DNA of 64,000 nt from Bacillota bacterium (GCA_029549985.1 JAKPIB010000019.1:1-64000), one strand, 5' to 3'; shown: positions 16,332 to 25,956, counted from the first letter of the stretch. A program made the numbers and translations. The notes: generated by a model not told the origin, from the sequence alone.

Positions 16332-17323
16332 ACTCGAATGACCTTTTGAAGGAGTTTATAGATGTATTCTACTTTATCGTGCAAAACATGCTTCCGGTCG
16401 CCATACCGCTCCTGCTCGTGGCCCTTGGGGGCATGTTCAGCGAACGAAGCGGCGTTATTAACATCGCGCTGGAAGGCATAATGCTGTTCGGCGCATTCTT
16501 CGGCTGCCTCTTTGTCTACTATGTGCAGAACACGGGGCTGAACCCCCAGGTGATACTCCTCCTTGGCATGGTGATCGGCGCCATCTCAGGCTTTATCTAC
16601 TCGCTCCTCCTATCCGTGGCGGCCGTCAACCTGAAGGCTGACCAGACCATCACCGGTACAGCCCTCAACCTGATTATACCTGCAGGCATACTCCTCTTCT
16701 CCAGGATGTACTTCAACAGTGACGGCGTCACTACAAGGGTAAGGTTCTATATCAGCAAAATACCCGTCCTGGGCGATATCCCGGTCATAGGCAGGCTCTT
16801 TTTCCAGAATACCTATATCACGGTCTATATAGGACTCCTCCTGCTTGTGATCTGCACCATATTCTTCTACAAGACCAGGCTCGGCCTCCGTCTGAGGGCC
16901 TGCGGCGAGCACCCCCACGCAGCGGACTCGGTCGGTATCAATGTCTACCGCATGCGCCATCTGGGAGTCGGCCTGTCCGGCATACTGGGCGGCATCGGCG
17001 GCTTCTTCTATGCGGTCGGTATCATGGATGGCAATGTGAACGGCCATACAGGCGTAGCGGGCTTCGGTTTCCTGGCCCTGGCAGTCATGATCTTCGGCCA
17101 GTGGAAGCCGATCCGGATATTCTTTGCAGCCCTGTTCTTCGCCTTCTTCCGCACCCTGGCCCCGTCCAGGTCGCTAATACCCTTTGTGCGGGATATGAAC
17201 ATAAACGCGGCATACTTCAAGATGCTCCCCTATGCGGCCACCATGGTCGTGCTGGCCTTCACCTCCAAGAAGTCCAGGGCTCCCAAGGCAGAGGGCATAC
17301 CCTTTGACAAGGGGCAGAGATAG
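16328..17323 (+). CDS. Nucleoside ABC importer, permease 2
   Basis: A 331-residue NupQ-type permease with about nine transmembrane segments. GMFSERSGVINIALEGIML and GFLALAVMIFGQWKP are diagnostic of this half of the pair. ATGA overlap with permease 1 shows coupling. It is the last gene of the importer operon and is followed by a bidirectional terminator. Together with pnp, deoC and udk further along it points to active nucleoside salvage. Confidence 0.93.
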   Translation: MNSNDLLKEFIDVFYFIVQNMLPVAIPLLLVALGGMFSERSGVINIALEGIMLFGAFFGCLFVYYVQNTGLNPQVILLLGMVIGAISGFIYSLLLSVAAVNLKADQTITGTALNLIIPAGILLFSRMYFNSDGVTTRVRFYISKIPVLGDIPVIGRLFFQNTYITVYIGLLLLVICTIFFYKTRLGLRLRACGEHPHAADSVGINVYRMRHLGVGLSGILGGIGGFFYAVGIMDGNVNGHTGVAGFGFLALAVMIFGQWKPIRIFFAALFFAFFRTLAPSRSLIPFVRDMNINAAYFKMLPYAATMVVLAFTSKKSRAPKAEGIPFDKGQR

Positions 17324-17344
17324 GGAAAGCAAATATATGGACAT

Positions 17345-17380
17345 AAAAAGATCGGGATCTCCGTGGTCCCGATCTTTTCT
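17345..17380. terminator. Bidirectional terminator
   Basis: AAAAGATCGGGA (17346-17357) and TCCCGATCTTTT (17367-17378) form a perfect 12-bp stem with T tracts in both directions. It serves the importer operon and the convergent gene that ends at 17379. Confidence 0.9.
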
Positions 17381-17825
17381 ATTTGATCCGTTTCAGTTTG
17401 AATGTCTCCTCATTGCTTCCCCATTTTATCGTCAGCCCTACTTCCCTGCCGAAAATCAGCCTTACGGAAGCACTGACTGCGCTGCCTGCGCTGTACCTGT
17501 AGCCTTCATCCAGGTACACAGTACCTGAGCTCCCGCCTGACAGGGTCTGCCCAGTAAGGATGTATTCTATCGTGCTTATGCCTCTAAGCTCCTCTACGGG
17601 CGTTTTGTCGTTGTATAGATACTGGATGGTCAGGGCTTCATAGTACATGCCGTTGGTTTCTGTCACCGTATAGATGCCCATCCACCTGTAGCCTCTGCCT
17701 GAATAAACATATGTCACCATCCGTCTGAGAAGAAAGCACCTGACCAGGGATACCGACAGAAGGACAAGGAGTATAGAAAGCAAAAACATTAGGGTATAGA
17801 CCTTGTATCTACGGATCCTTGCCAT
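17379..17825 (-). CDS. Membrane-anchored protein of unknown function
   Basis: About 148 residues from the ATG preceded by GGGGAG; an upstream GTG sits on a poorly placed site. The N-terminus (MARIRRYKVYTLMF) leads into one transmembrane helix (about 8-32), leaving roughly 115 residues outside the cell. That part is beta-rich with Tyr, Gly and Ser (VYSGRGYRWMG, TGQTLSGGSSGTVYLDEGY). No family recognised. Confidence 0.6.
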   Translation of the reverse strand: MARIRRYKVYTLMFLLSILLVLLSVSLVRCFLLRRMVTYVYSGRGYRWMGIYTVTETNGMYYEALTIQYLYNDKTPVEELRGISTIEYILTGQTLSGGSSGTVYLDEGYRYSAGSAVSASVRLIFGREVGLTIKWGSNEETFKLKRIK

Positions 17826-17907
17826 CGCCCTCTCCCCTGATCTGCCCCTTAGCACATCCTTTATATTATGTTATATGGAAAGCCGGCGATATAGAACGAT
17901 CAAAGTA

Positions 17908-18258
17908 TCATTTCCGCAAAATCTTCTCCATGGCCTTTCCCTTTGCCAGCTCATCGATCAGCTTGTCCAGATAGCGGATCTCCCGCATGAGCGGCTCCTC
18001 GATCTCTTCCACCCGGACACCGCAGATCACGCCTTTGATAAGAGAGCGGGCAGGGTTCATCCGGGGAGCCTCCCCAAAGAAGGTCTCAAAGTCTACCTCT
18101 TTCTCAAGCTGCTTCTCCAGCCCTTCCTGACAGTACCCCGTCAGCCAGCGGATGATCTCATCCACCTCAGCCTTGGTACGGCCCTTTCTCTCGGCTTTTT
18201 GGATATATAGGGGATAGACCTTTGAGAAGGGCATTTTGTAGATATTACGATTGGACAT
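17908..18258 (-). CDS. DUF2200 family protein
   Basis: A 116-residue soluble protein matching DUF2200 over its length: [20 protein letters not shown], then [27 protein letters not shown] and [20 protein letters not shown]. The family is widespread in bacteria and has no known function; in my knowledge it often appears as a single gene in variable regions. AGAGGTGC precedes the ATG. It lies at the edge of a lower-GC patch. Confidence 0.85.
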   Translation of the reverse strand: MSNRNIYKMPFSKVYPLYIQKAERKGRTKAEVDEIIRWLTGYCQEGLEKQLEKEVDFETFFGEAPRMNPARSLIKGVICGVRVEEIEEPLMREIRYLDKLIDELAKGKAMEKILRK

Positions 18259-18366
18259 GATGCACCTCTGTATTGGAATAAGTATTTCTTAATAGCTAAA
18301 TAATGCTCTTATCCTTTAACCTAAATAAGGCAATTATTCAATTTAAATCGCTTCGCCTAAACTGAG

Positions 18367-19218
18367 CTACAAATGAAGATTCAATATGATCCTTTCTTCT
18401 ATTCCATTATTATAAACATAAATTAACTTCCTTCTATCGAAAACCGGTCTCGCCTTATGAATAACCCGATGATGATTTGGGCAAACAATAACCTGGTTTT
18501 CTGCATTATTGTTAAGTGATTCAACGAAAGGCACTATATGATGAGTCTCTACTATATCAACTCCATATCTGGCGCTAATATTTTCTCCACATATCTGGCA
18601 TCGATAGTTATAAAGAAGCTTCAAAGTTTCCCCTATTGCTCTGTTTAGCTTACGGATCTTTACTGTTTGATTCACCTTGGCAATAGTAGCATTAATGTCA
18701 ACTGCATTGTAGTTAATGCTGGCTTCATACTCATGTTCATCTTCGTGAACAATTGTATCTTTAAATATTTTGGTATCCTCCTGTGTGATGCATTCAAGCA
18801 GATAAGTATCAGGATACACTGTTGTATAAATAGCCAGATATTCTCTTTTCTCTTCAGGAACTCTGACAAACTTACGTTGCTTTTCAGTAATGTTGTTTCT
18901 ATGTTCTGATATATACCTGTAACTTGAGCTAAATATTGTTCTAAGCCTTCTGGCAATATCGCTCTGGGGATTATATCTTATTTGCAGGATATCTTTTCTT
19001 TTGGGATATTTCCCTTCATCAAATCGCTGATTTTTGAGTATTGCCTCATATGTCTTTCCATCTAATACAAGATAAATCTCTTTCGACTGACCTCTTGGCA
19101 AAAATGTTCTAATTGCATTTTGAAAAACCACCTGTATGGTAACAGGTATGTTTACACCTTCATGAAGTACCGACCAGTCTACTTCCTTTTTGTATACATA
19201 TGAATTGTCGCTTAACAT
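18367..19218 (-). CDS. HNH endonuclease-domain protein
   Basis: A 283-residue protein. The C-terminal third has an HNH/zinc-finger nuclease motif: CQICGE, then VETHHIVPF, NNAENQVIVCPNHHRVIH. The N-terminal 180 residues are not recognised and may bind DNA. The ATG at 19218 has AAGGAA upstream. The gene is clearly richer in A/T than its neighbours (a sampled 60-base stretch at 18661 is 35% GC), which suggests transfer. No methylase or other restriction partner is adjacent; it may be a stand-alone type IV-like or homing-type enzyme. Confidence 0.8.
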   Translation of the reverse strand: MLSDNSYVYKKEVDWSVLHEGVNIPVTIQVVFQNAIRTFLPRGQSKEIYLVLDGKTYEAILKNQRFDEGKYPKRKDILQIRYNPQSDIARRLRTIFSSSYRYISEHRNNITEKQRKFVRVPEEKREYLAIYTTVYPDTYLLECITQEDTKIFKDTIVHEDEHEYEASINYNAVDINATIAKVNQTVKIRKLNRAIGETLKLLYNYRCQICGENISARYGVDIVETHHIVPFVESLNNNAENQVIVCPNHHRVIHKARPVFDRRKLIYVYNNGIEERIILNLHL

Positions 19219-19429
19219 ACAACCATTCCTTATACAATAAACCATGTTCCGGCCCGTAATTTTCCTCTTCTGTTCTGATTTTCATAATATCACAGTAATG
19301 GTTCCTGTTCCATACAGAATCCATAATCAAAGCATTGCTATCATATCATCTGTAAAATATGGTACAATATTAACGCCCTTAACCAGCAATTAACATTTAT
19401 AAGACTAAGTAAAGTTGAGGTCATATATC

Positions 19430-20623
19430 ATGATGTTATTGCAAGGCAAATACAACCAAGCCAAAGTCTTTACAGACAATATAGATAATGAGACACTATC
19501 CCAGATCATTGAGCTTTGCAACCAGGAATATGCTGCAGAAAGCCGGATAAGGATCATGCCCGACTGCCACGCAGGCATGGGATGCACCATCGGGACCACC
19601 ATGACTATTACAGACAAAGTCTGCCCTTCTTCTGTGAGCGTTGATATCGGCTGCGGGATGGCTGTTACAGTCATTAAAGAAAAGGAAATAGACTTTGCTA
19701 GGCTCGATGATGTGATCAGAGAACACATACCGGCAGGATTTGATATAAGGTCAACTGAGCATCCGTTCACTGAGAAAATCCGGATCAAAGAACTCCTCTG
19801 CAGAAAATACATCAATATGGAGAGGGCAGTCCTTTCACTAGGCACGCTGGGAGGCGGAAACCACTTCATCGAAGTGGGCAGAGATGATTCAGGCAGAGTA
19901 TACCTAGTCGTCCACACCGGAAGCAGGCACATGGGCAAGCAGATTGCTGACTACTATCAGGACATTGCTTACAAAAGACTTAAGGATATGAAAGAAGAGA
20001 AGCAGCGCCTGGTAGAAAGGCTGAGAAAAGAGGGCAGAGAATCGGAAATACAGGCAGAGCTGAAAAAGCTCAATGCTTCGAAAATCAAGAAAGACCTGGC
20101 CTATGTGCAGGGTTCTGACTTCGACGATTACATCCACGACATGAAGATTGCCCAGGAATATGCAGTATACAACCGTCTGGCTATTACTCAGGTGATCGTA
20201 TCAAAGATGGGCTTTACACCGCTCGAACAGTTCACGACGATCCACAACTACATTAATATGGATGATATGATCCTAAGGAAAGGTGCAATATCAGCCAGAG
20301 CAGGAGAAAAGGTGATAATCCCGATGAACATGAGGGATGGAAGCCTCATCTGCATCGGGAAGGGCAACTCGGACTGGAATTATTCGGCTCCCCACGGGGC
20401 TGGACGGATCATGAGCAGAAGCGAGGCAAAAAGATTGATATCTTTATCTGAGTTCAAGGAATCTATGAAAGGCATATGGACCACTTCCGTAGGAACTAAC
20501 ACTCTAGACGAAAGCCCGATGGTGTATAAGCCAATGGAAGAGATAATTGAAAACATCAAAGATACAGTGGAGATACATGCAATCGTAAGGCCGTTGTATA
20601 ACTTCAAGGCAGGAGGAGATTAA
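19430..20623 (+). CDS. rtcB: RtcB-family RNA ligase
   Basis: A 397-residue protein with the full set of RtcB metal and guanylate site motifs: PDCHAG near residue 50, SVDIGCGM, GTLGGGNHFIE, HTGSRHMGKQ and APHGAGR near the C-terminus. RtcB joins RNA 2',3'-cyclic phosphate or 3'-phosphate ends to 5'-OH ends with GTP. It is shorter than E. coli RtcB at about 408 residues but complete. The ATG at 19430 follows TTGAGG. No rtcA, archease or prfH gene is recognisable next to it, so its substrate (damaged tRNA or rRNA) is open. Confidence 0.92.
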   Translation: MMLLQGKYNQAKVFTDNIDNETLSQIIELCNQEYAAESRIRIMPDCHAGMGCTIGTTMTITDKVCPSSVSVDIGCGMAVTVIKEKEIDFARLDDVIREHIPAGFDIRSTEHPFTEKIRIKELLCRKYINMERAVLSLGTLGGGNHFIEVGRDDSGRVYLVVHTGSRHMGKQIADYYQDIAYKRLKDMKEEKQRLVERLRKEGRESEIQAELKKLNASKIKKDLAYVQGSDFDDYIHDMKIAQEYAVYNRLAITQVIVSKMGFTPLEQFTTIHNYINMDDMILRKGAISARAGEKVIIPMNMRDGSLICIGKGNSDWNYSAPHGAGRIMSRSEAKRLISLSEFKESMKGIWTTSVGTNTLDESPMVYKPMEEIIENIKDTVEIHAIVRPLYNFKAGGD

Positions 20624-21032
20624 TTTGATTTTTGGTAGTGTTAATAAAACAATAAAGATACATGCTTCCTTCCTTGATGTGATACATATAGGACTCTGAA
20701 ATAAGACATCACTCATAAGAATTATCTAGGGGGACTTGTAATAACAAAAGAGTTAATTTCAAAGGAAAAGACTGTCGTTATAAAGTGTTTCGGTTCAGGG
20801 ACTAATGCTGGGAACCCTTATCAGTCCGCATATAGCAAGTATTTAGGTAATAGAATGTGACAAGAAATTCTCTAGTCGCCATTTCTGTCCTCTTCAACCC
20901 TGCCCATATAGAAAGGGAAGATCATCTGCCCAATCAGCAGCTTGATCTTCCCTTTGGTATTTCAATGTATCTTATGTCAATGGTTTTTTCACGTGACAAA
21001 GAATTTATGTTGGGGACAAGTTCAACTTATCC
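20624..21032. other. Gap without a clear gene; possible gene remnant
   Basis: This 409-bp stretch is AT-rich like rtcB. One plus-strand frame is open from 20705 to 20860 and reads like protein (EKTVVIKCFGSGTNAGNPY) but has no start codon with a ribosome binding site, so it may be a fragment of a lost gene. A strong hairpin follows at 20912-20955. Confidence 0.3.
20912..20955. terminator. Hairpin between rtcB and recR
   Basis: AAAGGGAAGATCA (20912-20924) and TGATCTTCCCTTT (20943-20955) form a perfect 13-bp stem with an 18-base loop. Tails are only mildly T-rich on either strand. It most likely ends the recR transcript or transcription from the rtcB side. Confidence 0.6.
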
Positions 21033-21632
21033 CTACATCTCTCTCCGCCCGCGCAAAGCCATGCTCAGGGTAACCTCATCCGCATACTCCAGGTCCCCGC
21101 CCACCGGGATGCCGTGGGCTATGCGGGTGACCTTTATGCCCATGGGCTTTAGGAGGCGCGATATGTACATGGCGGTGGCCTCGCCCTCCACATCGGGGTT
21201 CGTCGCCATGACTACCTCTTTTACACCGTTGTTCTGCACCCTGTGAAGGAGCTCCTTGAGCTTTATGTCATCAGGGCCTATGCCTTCCATGGGCGATATG
21301 GTGCCGTGGAGCACATGATAGAGTCCCCTATAGTCCCGGGTGCGCTCCATGGCTATGACATCCCTGGGATCCTTGACGACACAGATGATGGACTTGTCCC
21401 GCCTGGGGCTGCTGCAGATGCTGCAGGGATCACTGTCGGTGATATTGCAGCAGATAGAGCAGTATTTGATCCCTTCCTTTGCGTCAAGTATGACCCTGGC
21501 GAGCTGTCTGGCCTGTTCCCTGGGCATGTCTATGATATGAAAGGCCAGCCGCTGGGCTGTCTTGCCCCCTATGCCGGGCAGCCTCGACAATTCATTTATT
21601 AACCTGGCTATTGGTTCAATATAGTGATCCAC
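21033..21632 (-). CDS. recR: Recombination mediator RecR
   Basis: A 199-residue protein with helix-hairpin-helix ([18 protein letters not shown]), four-cysteine zinc finger ([18 protein letters not shown]) and Toprim domain ([11 protein letters not shown]...). With RecF/RecO it loads RecA on gapped DNA. It starts with GTG. It follows yaaK by 47 bp, as in the standard dnaX-yaaK-recR order, but the usual next gene yaaL is 13 kb away. Confidence 0.97.
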   Translation of the reverse strand: MDHYIEPIARLINELSRLPGIGGKTAQRLAFHIIDMPREQARQLARVILDAKEGIKYCSICCNITDSDPCSICSSPRRDKSIICVVKDPRDVIAMERTRDYRGLYHVLHGTISPMEGIGPDDIKLKELLHRVQNNGVKEVVMATNPDVEGEATAMYISRLLKPMGIKVTRIAHGIPVGGDLEYADEVTLSMALRGRREM

Positions 21633-21679
21633 GGGCTGACCCCACCACTTTCAATGATATCGTTCCTTGTCGTCAGGCC

Positions 21680-22018
21680 TTAGAACAATCCCGGAGGCAT
21701 GCCCATCCCGCCGGTTATCTTGGCCATTTCAGTCTGGACCATCTCATCGGCCTGCCTCAAGGCCTCGTTTACAGCAGCCAGGATCAGGTCCTGGAGCATC
21801 TCCACATCATCAGGATCCACTGCTTCCGGTTTTATCTCAATGCTGATAAGCTCCTTCTTGCCGTTTGCTACTACGGTCACCATACCACCGCCGACCGTTG
21901 CTTCCACGGTCTTTTCCTCCAGCTCCTGCTGCATTTTGAGCATCTGCTCCTGCATCTTCTTTGCCTGCTTCATCAGGTCATTTAGATTTCCCATGCCGGG
22001 AAAACCGCCTCTGGCCAT
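21680..22018 (-). CDS. ebfC: YaaK/EbfC nucleoid-associated protein
   Basis: A 112-residue protein of the YbaB/EbfC family: [18 protein letters not shown] coiled-coil start, then [20 protein letters not shown] and the C-terminal helix. It dimerises and binds DNA. Position between dnaX and recR is the conserved one. GGAGG precedes the ATG. Confidence 0.95.
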   Translation of the reverse strand: MARGGFPGMGNLNDLMKQAKKMQEQMLKMQQELEEKTVEATVGGGMVTVVANGKKELISIEIKPEAVDPDDVEMLQDLILAAVNEALRQADEMVQTEMAKITGGMGMPPGLF

Positions 22019-22069
22019 TTAAAATCCTCCTTGAATAGCTTTTTATTGATTATACCACAGGACCTCCTG

Positions 22070-23788
22070 TTATTCCTCTATTACTTCGACCAAATCCTCA
22101 CCAAACACCTCATATGCCTTTCTGACTATATAATCATCATCTGTGACATCCCTGTCGTCCTTTGCCGGACTTTGCCGGACCTGCTCCATGCTGCCTACCT
22201 GGCATTTCAGGATGATATCCGATCCGGTTATCTGCTTCATCACCTGTTCAAGGTATTTCCTGTTGTCCTCCCGTTCGACCGCAGCGGCATGAAAGCCCTG
22301 GTTTTCCGTAAAGCACAGGGTGAGGACATTGCCATCAAGCCTTGGCACAGCCTCGGCAAACATGGAGTATAGGCCCAGTCGTTCCTTTTTGACTGCTTTT
22401 ACGAACCTTGTCCATGCAGTATCAAGGTCGGGCGTGCCGCCCTTTTGCACGGCAGGCTCGGCTGCTGCCGGTTCCTCTGCCTTTTCCTCCGCAGGCTCCC
22501 CTGCGGGTTTATCTCCTGTCTTCCCTGCTGCCTTATATTCCGTTTCCATTACCTTATCTGCCCTGACGGAGTCTTTCTCCACCCTGTATGCCGCCCTGGG
22601 CTCAGAGGGCTCCTGGACCTTGAGACTGCCGGCTCCCTTCAGCCTCTGCTCCAGGGCTTCTATCCTGTCAAGCAGGGCATCCAGGGACCCGTCCTCGGAG
22701 GACGGCCGGCATATCTTTACCATGGCCAGCTCGATAAGGACCCTTGGCTGGCTGCTGTATTTGATGTCCGCCTCCAGGCCGGTGAGTATGTCCAGGGCCT
22801 TGACCAGCCTGCTCTCTCCTGCGGCCTTTGCCTGGGAAATAAGCCTTTCTAACTCCGAGTCTTCTACGTCCAAAAGCTCCGAGGGCTCGTCGCACACCCC
22901 TGCCACCAAGAGATTTCTGAAATGGTTGGTCAGCTCCTTTATGAAAACTGTAAGGTCCTTGCCGTCGTTCGACAGCCGGTCTATTGACTCTATCAGCCCT
23001 GCCGCATTGCCTGAGAGCATGTCATCCGCCGCCCGGAATATAAAGCCCTGGTCGGCGGTGCCCAGGATCGCCAGCACATCATCATTGGTTATTTTGCTTC
23101 CGCAAAAGCCTATGCACTGGTCGAGCAGGCTCAGGGCATCCCGCATGCCGCCCTCGGCCCAGCGGGCTATGGTGTAAAGGCCGGCCTCCTCGACCTCCGC
23201 CCCTATCCGGGTGCAAATGGCCTTGAGCCGCTCCACTATGGTCCTTAAGGGGATCCGCTTGAAATCGAACCGCTGGCATCTGGACAGGATCGTAGACGGC
23301 AGCTTGTGAGGCGCAGTGGTAGCCAGTATGAACACGGCATGGGCCGGCGGCTCCTCAAGGGTCTTCAGCAGCGCATTGAAAGCCCCGGTAGAGAGCATGT
23401 GGACCTCATCCACTATGTAGACCCTGTATTTGCCCACCGCAGGCGGAAACTTTATCTTGTCGCGCAGGTCGCGCACATCATCCACGCTGTTGTTGGATGC
23501 GGCGTCTATTTCAATAATGTCCATATTATTGCCGGAGGACAGGCTCACGCATGCTTCGCATCTGCCGCAGGGCCCGTTCTCCTGAAGGTCCATGCAGTTG
23601 ACCGCCCGGGCAAATATTTTCGCCGTACTGGTCTTGCCGGTCCCCCTTGACCCGCAGAACAGATAGGCATGGGCGATGCGGCCGCTTTCAAGCTGGTTTT
23701 TCAATGTGCGGATGACCACGTCCTGGCCCACCACCTCGTCAAAGGTGTCCGGACGCCACTGCCTGTAAAGTGCCGTATAGGTTGACAT
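22070..23788 (-). CDS. dnaX: DNA polymerase III subunits gamma/tau
   Basis: A 572-residue AAA+ clamp-loader subunit. Walker A is GSRGTGKTS, the zinc module has CMDLQENGPCGRCEAC, the DExx box is VDEVHMLS and sensor-1 is STILSRCQRF. Domain III spans roughly 240-370 and is followed by a Lys/Glu/Ala-rich linker (about 400-450) and a C-terminal tau domain. It loads the sliding clamp and links polymerase to helicase. Just upstream on the same strand is the SRP RNA gene, as in Bacillus. Confidence 0.97.
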   Translation of the reverse strand: MSTYTALYRQWRPDTFDEVVGQDVVIRTLKNQLESGRIAHAYLFCGSRGTGKTSTAKIFARAVNCMDLQENGPCGRCEACVSLSSGNNMDIIEIDAASNNSVDDVRDLRDKIKFPPAVGKYRVYIVDEVHMLSTGAFNALLKTLEEPPAHAVFILATTAPHKLPSTILSRCQRFDFKRIPLRTIVERLKAICTRIGAEVEEAGLYTIARWAEGGMRDALSLLDQCIGFCGSKITNDDVLAILGTADQGFIFRAADDMLSGNAAGLIESIDRLSNDGKDLTVFIKELTNHFRNLLVAGVCDEPSELLDVEDSELERLISQAKAAGESRLVKALDILTGLEADIKYSSQPRVLIELAMVKICRPSSEDGSLDALLDRIEALEQRLKGAGSLKVQEPSEPRAAYRVEKDSVRADKVMETEYKAAGKTGDKPAGEPAEEKAEEPAAAEPAVQKGGTPDLDTAWTRFVKAVKKERLGLYSMFAEAVPRLDGNVLTLCFTENQGFHAAAVEREDNRKYLEQVMKQITGSDIILKCQVGSMEQVRQSPAKDDRDVTDDDYIVRKAYEVFGEDLVEVIEE

Positions 23789-23846
23789 AGCACACCTGCC
23801 TTTGCCGTTTTTGCTGCATATAGCAGCCCACAGTAATTATACCATA

Positions 23847-23877
23847 AAATAAAAAAGCCATGGCAAGCATGGCTTGT
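23847..23877 (-). terminator. Terminator of the SRP RNA gene
   Basis: AAGCCATG / CTTGC / CATGGCTT on the minus strand followed by TTTTATTTT, about 10 bases after the RNA 3' end. Confidence 0.9.
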
Positions 23878-23884
23878 AAAATTT

Positions 23885-24156
23885 AAGCTGTGCACCTGCC
23901 TCCGACAGGCAGCTATAAGCGGTAACCTGGCAGTTAACTCCGGTCAGGCTTCCCTGCGGCACACGGAATGGTCCACTTACTGCTGCTTCCTTCCGGACCT
24001 GACAGGGTTCATGGATTTCCGTTGCGCAGGACCCGGCCATCCTCATCACTTATCAGGGCCAGTCCTTACAGGTGCATGCCTCGGGCAGGGATTCAACCCC
24101 GCTATAGCGGATTGCGGGTCACAGGGCACCGCTACCTCCCCGTCTAGCACAGCAAA
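23885..24156 (-). ncRNA. ffs: Signal recognition particle RNA, large (Bacillus/Clostridium) type
   Basis: The minus strand holds the domain IV core (GTCCGGAAGGAAGCAGCAGT) and, upstream, the Alu-domain sequence GTGCTAGACGGGGAGGTAGC seen in the long Firmicute scRNA. The 5' and 3' ends pair (GCTGTGC at 24147-24153 with GCACAGC at 23887-23893), closing an RNA of about 270 nt. It forms SRP with Ffh and targets membrane proteins. Exact ends are estimated from pairing. Location directly before dnaX is conserved. Confidence 0.96.
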
Positions 24157-24204
24157 CTTTTTACCGGTTTGAAAATAAAAGACCTTTGATGTCCAGGCCT
24201 TTAA

Positions 24205-24233
24205 AGTAAAAACCGCATCTATATTGTTGTCAA
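24205..24233 (-). promoter_or_regulatory. SRP RNA promoter
   Basis: Minus-strand TTGACA (24228-24233), 17-bp spacer and TTTACT (24205-24210). Transcription from here would need about 40 bases trimmed from the 5' end. Confidence 0.5.
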
Positions 24234-24315
24234 CAAGCGGAATATTATACAGGCCGGACAAGCCCTCCTTTTCCGCTGCTGACGCTTTTATTGTACTATC
24301 AAACGTGATGTGAGT

Positions 24316-24960
24316 TCAAGTGTTTTTTGTTACCAGTGTGTATTTTGCCTCGATGATGCTTCTTATCTTGTTGGCGATCATTTCATAGGCCACCTCGTTT
24401 AGCCCGCCCTCGGGTATGATTATGTCCGCCTTTCGCTTGCTGGGCTCCACAAAGGCTTCATGCATGGGCTTGACCGTGCCCAGGTACTGGTCTATCACGG
24501 AGTCGATGCTCCTGCCCCGCTCCTGGATATCCCGCTTGAGCCTGCGGATGAGGCGGATGTCCGCATCCGTGTCCACAAAGATCTTTATGTCCATCAGGTC
24601 CACCAGGGCAGGTATGGTGAATATCATCAGGCCTTCAACTATTATGACATGCCTTGCCTCTTCCCTGACCGTCCGCTCCAGCCTTTTATATTCGGTAAAG
24701 GAATACACGGGCCTGTCCACGGGCTTGAAAGCCTTCAGCAGCTTGACCTGCTCGACTAAAAGTTCGTTGTCAAAGGCGTCGGGGTGGTCGAAGTTCAGCT
24801 TCCTGCGCTCCTCAAAGGATAGCTCGTCAAAGGATTTGTAATAATAATCCTGGCATATAAGGGTGATGTCATCGCAAAAATACTCCTTGAGCCTGTTGGC
24901 CAGGGTTGTCTTGCCCGATCCCGTGCCGCCCGATATCCCGATCACTACTGCCTGCTTCAT
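24316..24960 (-). CDS. udk: Uridine kinase
   Basis: A 214-residue P-loop kinase. Walker A is GISGGTGSGKTT near the N-terminus; DYYYKSFDELSFEERRKLNF and FDHPDAFDNELL are characteristic of uridine/cytidine kinases, as is the lid region RLKRDIQERGRSIDSV. It phosphorylates uridine and cytidine using ATP or GTP. It is divergent from the pnp-deoC genes, forming a small salvage cluster. Confidence 0.95.
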   Translation of the reverse strand: MKQAVVIGISGGTGSGKTTLANRLKEYFCDDITLICQDYYYKSFDELSFEERRKLNFDHPDAFDNELLVEQVKLLKAFKPVDRPVYSFTEYKRLERTVREEARHVIIVEGLMIFTIPALVDLMDIKIFVDTDADIRLIRRLKRDIQERGRSIDSVIDQYLGTVKPMHEAFVEPSKRKADIIIPEGGLNEVAYEMIANKIRSIIEAKYTLVTKNT

Positions 24961-25126
24961 AATGCTTTACCTCATGCTGGTTGTATTATCTCCTGAGATT
25001 ATATCATCTCCTGCCGGGCATGTGAATATATTTGCCACCTGTCGTCACATCAATATTCGATGTTATTCGGGCGGTTTTATGGTAGAATATAAGCATAGAA
25101 CCAAACAAATGCAGGGAGGAAGTCAT

Positions 25127-25951
25127 ATGGATCTTATAAAGGCTATAGACGAAGCGAAACGATACATAGCCGATAAAGCGAATATCCGGCCGGAGCTGGG
25201 GCTGATACTCGGATCAGGCCTGGGCGACCTTGCCGATGAGATCGAGGCTCCCGTTGCCATACCCTATGCTGACATACCCCATTTCCCAGTATCGACCGTG
25301 GAGGGGCATGCAGGCCGGCTGGTCCTGGGCACCCTTGAGGGCAAAAAGGTCATAGCCATGCAGGGGCGGTTTCACTTTTACGAGGGCTATCCCATGCAGG
25401 ATGTCGTGTTCCCCGTCAGGGTCATGAAAGCCCTGGGGGCTGACACTTTGATAGTGACCAATGCCTGCGGCGGCATGAACCCGGCTTTCAAGCCCGGCGA
25501 CCTCATGCTGATCGAGGATCACATCAACTTTATAGGCACCAACCCCCTCATAGGGAAAAACTACAATGAGCTGGGACCCAGGTTCCCTGACATTTCCCGG
25601 GCATACTCCGAGGACCTGCTCAAGCTGGCAAAGGAGACGGCAGCGGGCCTGGGCATTGAGGTCAAAAGCGGCGTATACTGCGCCATCAGCGGGCCGGGCT
25701 ACTGCACAAGGGCCGAGCTGCGCATGCTGCGCCAGTGGGGCGCTGATGCTATAGGCATGTCCACGGTGCCGGAAGCAATGGCGGCAGCCCATATGTCCAT
25801 GAAGGTCCTGGGCGTGTCCTGCGTCACCGATATGGCGATCGCTGACGAACTGGAGCCCATAAGACACGAGATCGTCATGGAAATGGCCAACAAGACGAAA
25901 CCTAAGTTTATCAAGCTAATCAAGGGCATAATAGGTGCCATGAAAGGATGA
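25127..25951 (+). CDS. Purine-nucleoside phosphorylase
   Basis: A 274-residue enzyme of the trimeric PNP/MTAP family. Motifs: [14 protein letters not shown] (phosphate loop), [21 protein letters not shown] and [11 protein letters not shown]. It cleaves inosine, guanosine and deoxy forms with phosphate. The ATG at 25127 is preceded by GGGAGGA; long upstream in-frame sequence belongs to the opposite strand's udk region. deoC follows 5 bp later. Confidence 0.95.
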   Translation: MDLIKAIDEAKRYIADKANIRPELGLILGSGLGDLADEIEAPVAIPYADIPHFPVSTVEGHAGRLVLGTLEGKKVIAMQGRFHFYEGYPMQDVVFPVRVMKALGADTLIVTNACGGMNPAFKPGDLMLIEDHINFIGTNPLIGKNYNELGPRFPDISRAYSEDLLKLAKETAAGLGIEVKSGVYCAISGPGYCTRAELRMLRQWGADAIGMSTVPEAMAAAHMSMKVLGVSCVTDMAIADELEPIRHEIVMEMANKTKPKFIKLIKGIIGAMKG

Positions 25952-25956
25952 ATAAA

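Noticed and set aside
23837-24261. Two minus-strand frames over the SRP RNA
   Set aside because: The region is explained by the SRP RNA and its terminator.
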